Source: Methanothrix harundinacea
GTDB lineage: Archaea > Halobacteriota > Methanosarcinia > Methanotrichales > Methanotrichaceae
DNA: 54,446 bases
Reading direction: 5' to 3'
Assembly: GCA_002502785.1 (NCBI GenBank)
Contig: DAQG01000025.1
Location: forward strand, 1 to 54,446
Shown: one piece after another, positions 52,973 through 54,446 of the stretch
Layout of the letters: each line of letters starts with the position of its first letter
Position numbering within the stretch: position 1 is the first letter of the stretch
Program-made: the position numbers and the translations under genes
The notes under the pieces: generated by a model
The model's input: only the letters and a program-made list of their open reading frames with translations
What the model was told of the DNA's origin: nothing
Database searches by the model: none

Positions 52973-53151
52973 TTGATTGCATGATATATTATCGGGATGG
53001 GAGAAAGCGAAATTCCCCGGCTTTTCTGAGATTGTTCCGATAAAAAAAGCGAATATCAGAGATTCTGGACGTCTGAAACGAATCTCTGTCTCTGGCGGTC
53101 GTAAAAAAGAGATAAAAATTGGGAAATGGATGGGCAGTCAACGAAATCAGC

Positions 53152-54012
53152 TCATAAGGTCGTTTCGGCCTCGGAAGATAGGACTCGCCGCTTGAACTCC
53201 TCAAATCCGATGGAGTTTATGAACTCCCGCAGCCGCATTCCGGGTTTGGCGCTCACTCTGTAAACCTCCAGAATCCGCTCGATCAGGGGGACGATCTCCT
53301 CTCTGGCCACAAAGTCGCGCAGCATCCAGCCCTCGTGCGGCGGCCAGCTTCCGCGCCCGCCCACAAAGAACATGTAGCCTTCCTCGGCGGTGTACCTGGC
53401 CCCGACGGGGCAGTTCACTACACATCGGCCGCACATGACGCATTTGTCGTAATCGATGACCGCCTTTCCGTCGACGACGGAAGCAGCCCCCACCTTGCAG
53501 ACCTGGACGCACTTCTCGCACCCGGTGCACTTCTCAAGGTCCATCTCTGGCCTGACCCTCCCCATAAGGCCGATCTCGTTGAACTGAGGCCTGGTGCAGG
53601 GGAAGGGACATCCGCCAATCCCAACCTTGAGGGGTCCCGGGGTCTTCTCACCCGTGAACCTCTCCCCTATCTCTTTGGCGAGATCTGTGGTCTCTGCCGC
53701 GGCCTTGAAGCAATACTCTTCCCCAAGACAGGATACGACGTTCCTGAAGGTCGTGCCGGCGGACCCGGGAGCAAGGCCCACCTCCTTGAGATCGTTGAGC
53801 GCCGCCTCCAGCTTCTCCTCAGAAACCCCAAGGATCGATAGTTCCTGCCTCACAGTGACGTGTACTTCAGCGCCATACTTCTCGGCAACCTCTCCTATCC
53901 GCTTGACCTGCACCGGGGCGAGCATCCCTCCGGTCACCAGGATCTTTATCTCGAACTTCCCGTCTTTCCTCTTGAAAACGGCGGGCATCCCTTTGTACAT
54001 CTCAGGCTTCAA
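53152..54012 (-). CDS. Small siroheme/4Fe-4S sulfite-reductase-like protein with ferredoxin domain (Dsr-LP)
   Basis: 286 aa. The N-terminal ferrodoxin-like half domain (VTGGMLAPVQVKRIGEVAEKYG) is followed by the siroheme-4Fe-4S site (SCLGEEYC then GGCPFPCTRP). Two 4Fe-4S ferredoxin motifs are next (CTGCEKCVQVC and CVMCGRCVVNCP), then a C-terminal NirA-like half domain. These small Dsr-like proteins are widespread in methanogens; some are linked to sulfite or nitrite reduction, but the electron donor and substrate of this one are unknown. The TTG at 54012 was chosen for GGAGG 7 nt before it; ATG at 54000 is the alternative. Siroheme for it would come from the ahbB-sirC region. Confidence 0.9.
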   Translation of the reverse strand: MKPEMYKGMPAVFKRKDGKFEIKILVTGGMLAPVQVKRIGEVAEKYGAEVHVTVRQELSILGVSEEKLEAALNDLKEVGLAPGSAGTTFRNVVSCLGEEYCFKAAAETTDLAKEIGERFTGEKTPGPLKVGIGGCPFPCTRPQFNEIGLMGRVRPEMDLEKCTGCEKCVQVCKVGAASVVDGKAVIDYDKCVMCGRCVVNCPVGARYTAEEGYMFFVGGRGSWPPHEGWMLRDFVAREEIVPLIERILEVYRVSAKPGMRLREFINSIGFEEFKRRVLSSEAETTL

Positions 54013-54446
54013 CGCGATTCCTCCAACGACAGATATGACGCAACTGATATAGGACTATAGTCTGCGATGAACTTGTAAATTGTGGTCAGAAAATGGATAA
54101 CTGCTAATTGGTTGGACGATCCATATCCGATAGCTTATCAAATATGCTACTCCGAGACGCAGCTGGGACTGAGAAAACCGACCAGGAAACCGGCGGAACG
54201 ATCCCGGCTCTTATCAATCATCTCGTCGTGGCGCACCCGTCCGGACCCCTTATGGCGGAATCGAGAACGTAACCATTAAGGACAAAAAAGAAGATCGTTC
54301 GAGGGTGCAGGCCGTTGAAACATATCCCTAAAAGCAGCTTCATTCACTGTATTTATGGGGTCTCAACGAATAAGCCAATGGTTTGCGATTTTCAATGGTC
54401 CACAGCCATGACCAGAAGATCAAAAAGGCTCCTCGCTGTTTTGTGT
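54013..54446. other. Gene-free stretch at the window end
   Basis: Only the Dsr-LP promoter region is recognised. GACTATAGTC, identical to that in the candidate RNA near 50.2 kb, lies at 54053-54062 close to a TATA-like CCTATATC on the minus strand. The remainder holds one short open frame of non-coding character. No tRNA or hairpin of note was seen. Confidence 0.35.

Noticed and set aside
54082..54279. Short gene after the Dsr-LP promoter
   Set aside because: Compositionally random translation, no Shine-Dalgarno, no family pattern.

Overview
The window looks like a chromosome segment of a methanogenic archaeon of the Methanothrix/Methanocrinis (Methanosaeta) lineage. The evidence is a methanogenesis marker protein (marker 8), the archaeal information-processing set (topoisomerase VI, RPA with its partner, aNop5, TiaS), siroheme-based heme synthesis, an archaeal phosphoribulokinase, archaeoflavoprotein AfpA and iron-sulfur flavoprotein, TATA-box promoters and GC-rich coding sequence. 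The species is inferred, not proven. No rRNA, tRNA, CRISPR array or recognisable insertion sequence was seen.

Layout. 1-3.1 kb: end of a large DUF11 surface protein broken by an in-frame TAG, then a decayed ATPase gene. 3.3-5.1 kb: AT-rich SIR2-domain gene. 5.2-8.0 kb: CTP synthase, Trm112-like protein, amidohydrolase. 8.0-11.6 kb: an accessory block with a signal-peptide ABC binding protein and an AT-rich AAA/DUF4435 ATPase. It is interleaved with truncated second copies of the top6A 3' end and the amidohydrolase 5' end. 11.6-17 kb: top6A/top6B, a RAM-domain protein, RPA and its partner. 17-22.8 kb: aNop5, two paralogous secreted proteins, marker 8, AlaX, a regulator, AfpA and an iron-sulfur flavoprotein. 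22.9-28.4 kb: MFS exporter, TMEM175-type channel, zinc ribbon, SpoIIAA-like and secreted proteins. 28.8-29.7 kb: a decayed glycine-zipper/HEAT-repeat gene. 29.8-35.4 kb: hemB, hemA, precorrin-2 dehydrogenase and a siroheme decarboxylase subunit, then a beta-helix surface protein. 35.6-36.9 kb: a receiver-PAS-GAF-like gene broken by TGA. 36.9-41 kb: a tightly overlapping run of CDP-alcohol transferase, AK6-like kinase, hisC, argD and an MBL hydrolase. 41-54 kb: mostly housekeeping (thiC, AMMECR1, rubrerythrin, prk, a COG1395 regulator, tiaS, ppaC, tmk, mptE), a secreted protein and a small siroheme/ferredoxin reductase.

How the parts connect. The 29.8-33.1 kb genes make and use tetrapyrrole precursors: glutamyl-tRNA reductase and porphobilinogen synthase feed precorrin-2, sirohydrochlorin and siroheme. 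Siroheme is then decarboxylated towards heme, and it is also the probable cofactor of the 53 kb reductase. The 12-17 kb genes serve DNA topology and single-strand DNA metabolism.

Points most worth a second look: (a) the duplicated top6A/amidohydrolase junction that brackets the binding-protein gene, the pattern expected from integration of a circular molecule; (b) two AT-rich defence-like genes, one with a substituted putative catalytic His; (c) a shared lineage-specific domain in four secreted proteins; (d) three otherwise intact accessory genes each cut by one nonsense codon; (e) non-canonical start codons around ahbB; (f) a TATA-driven, apparently structured non-coding transcript at about 50.1 kb.
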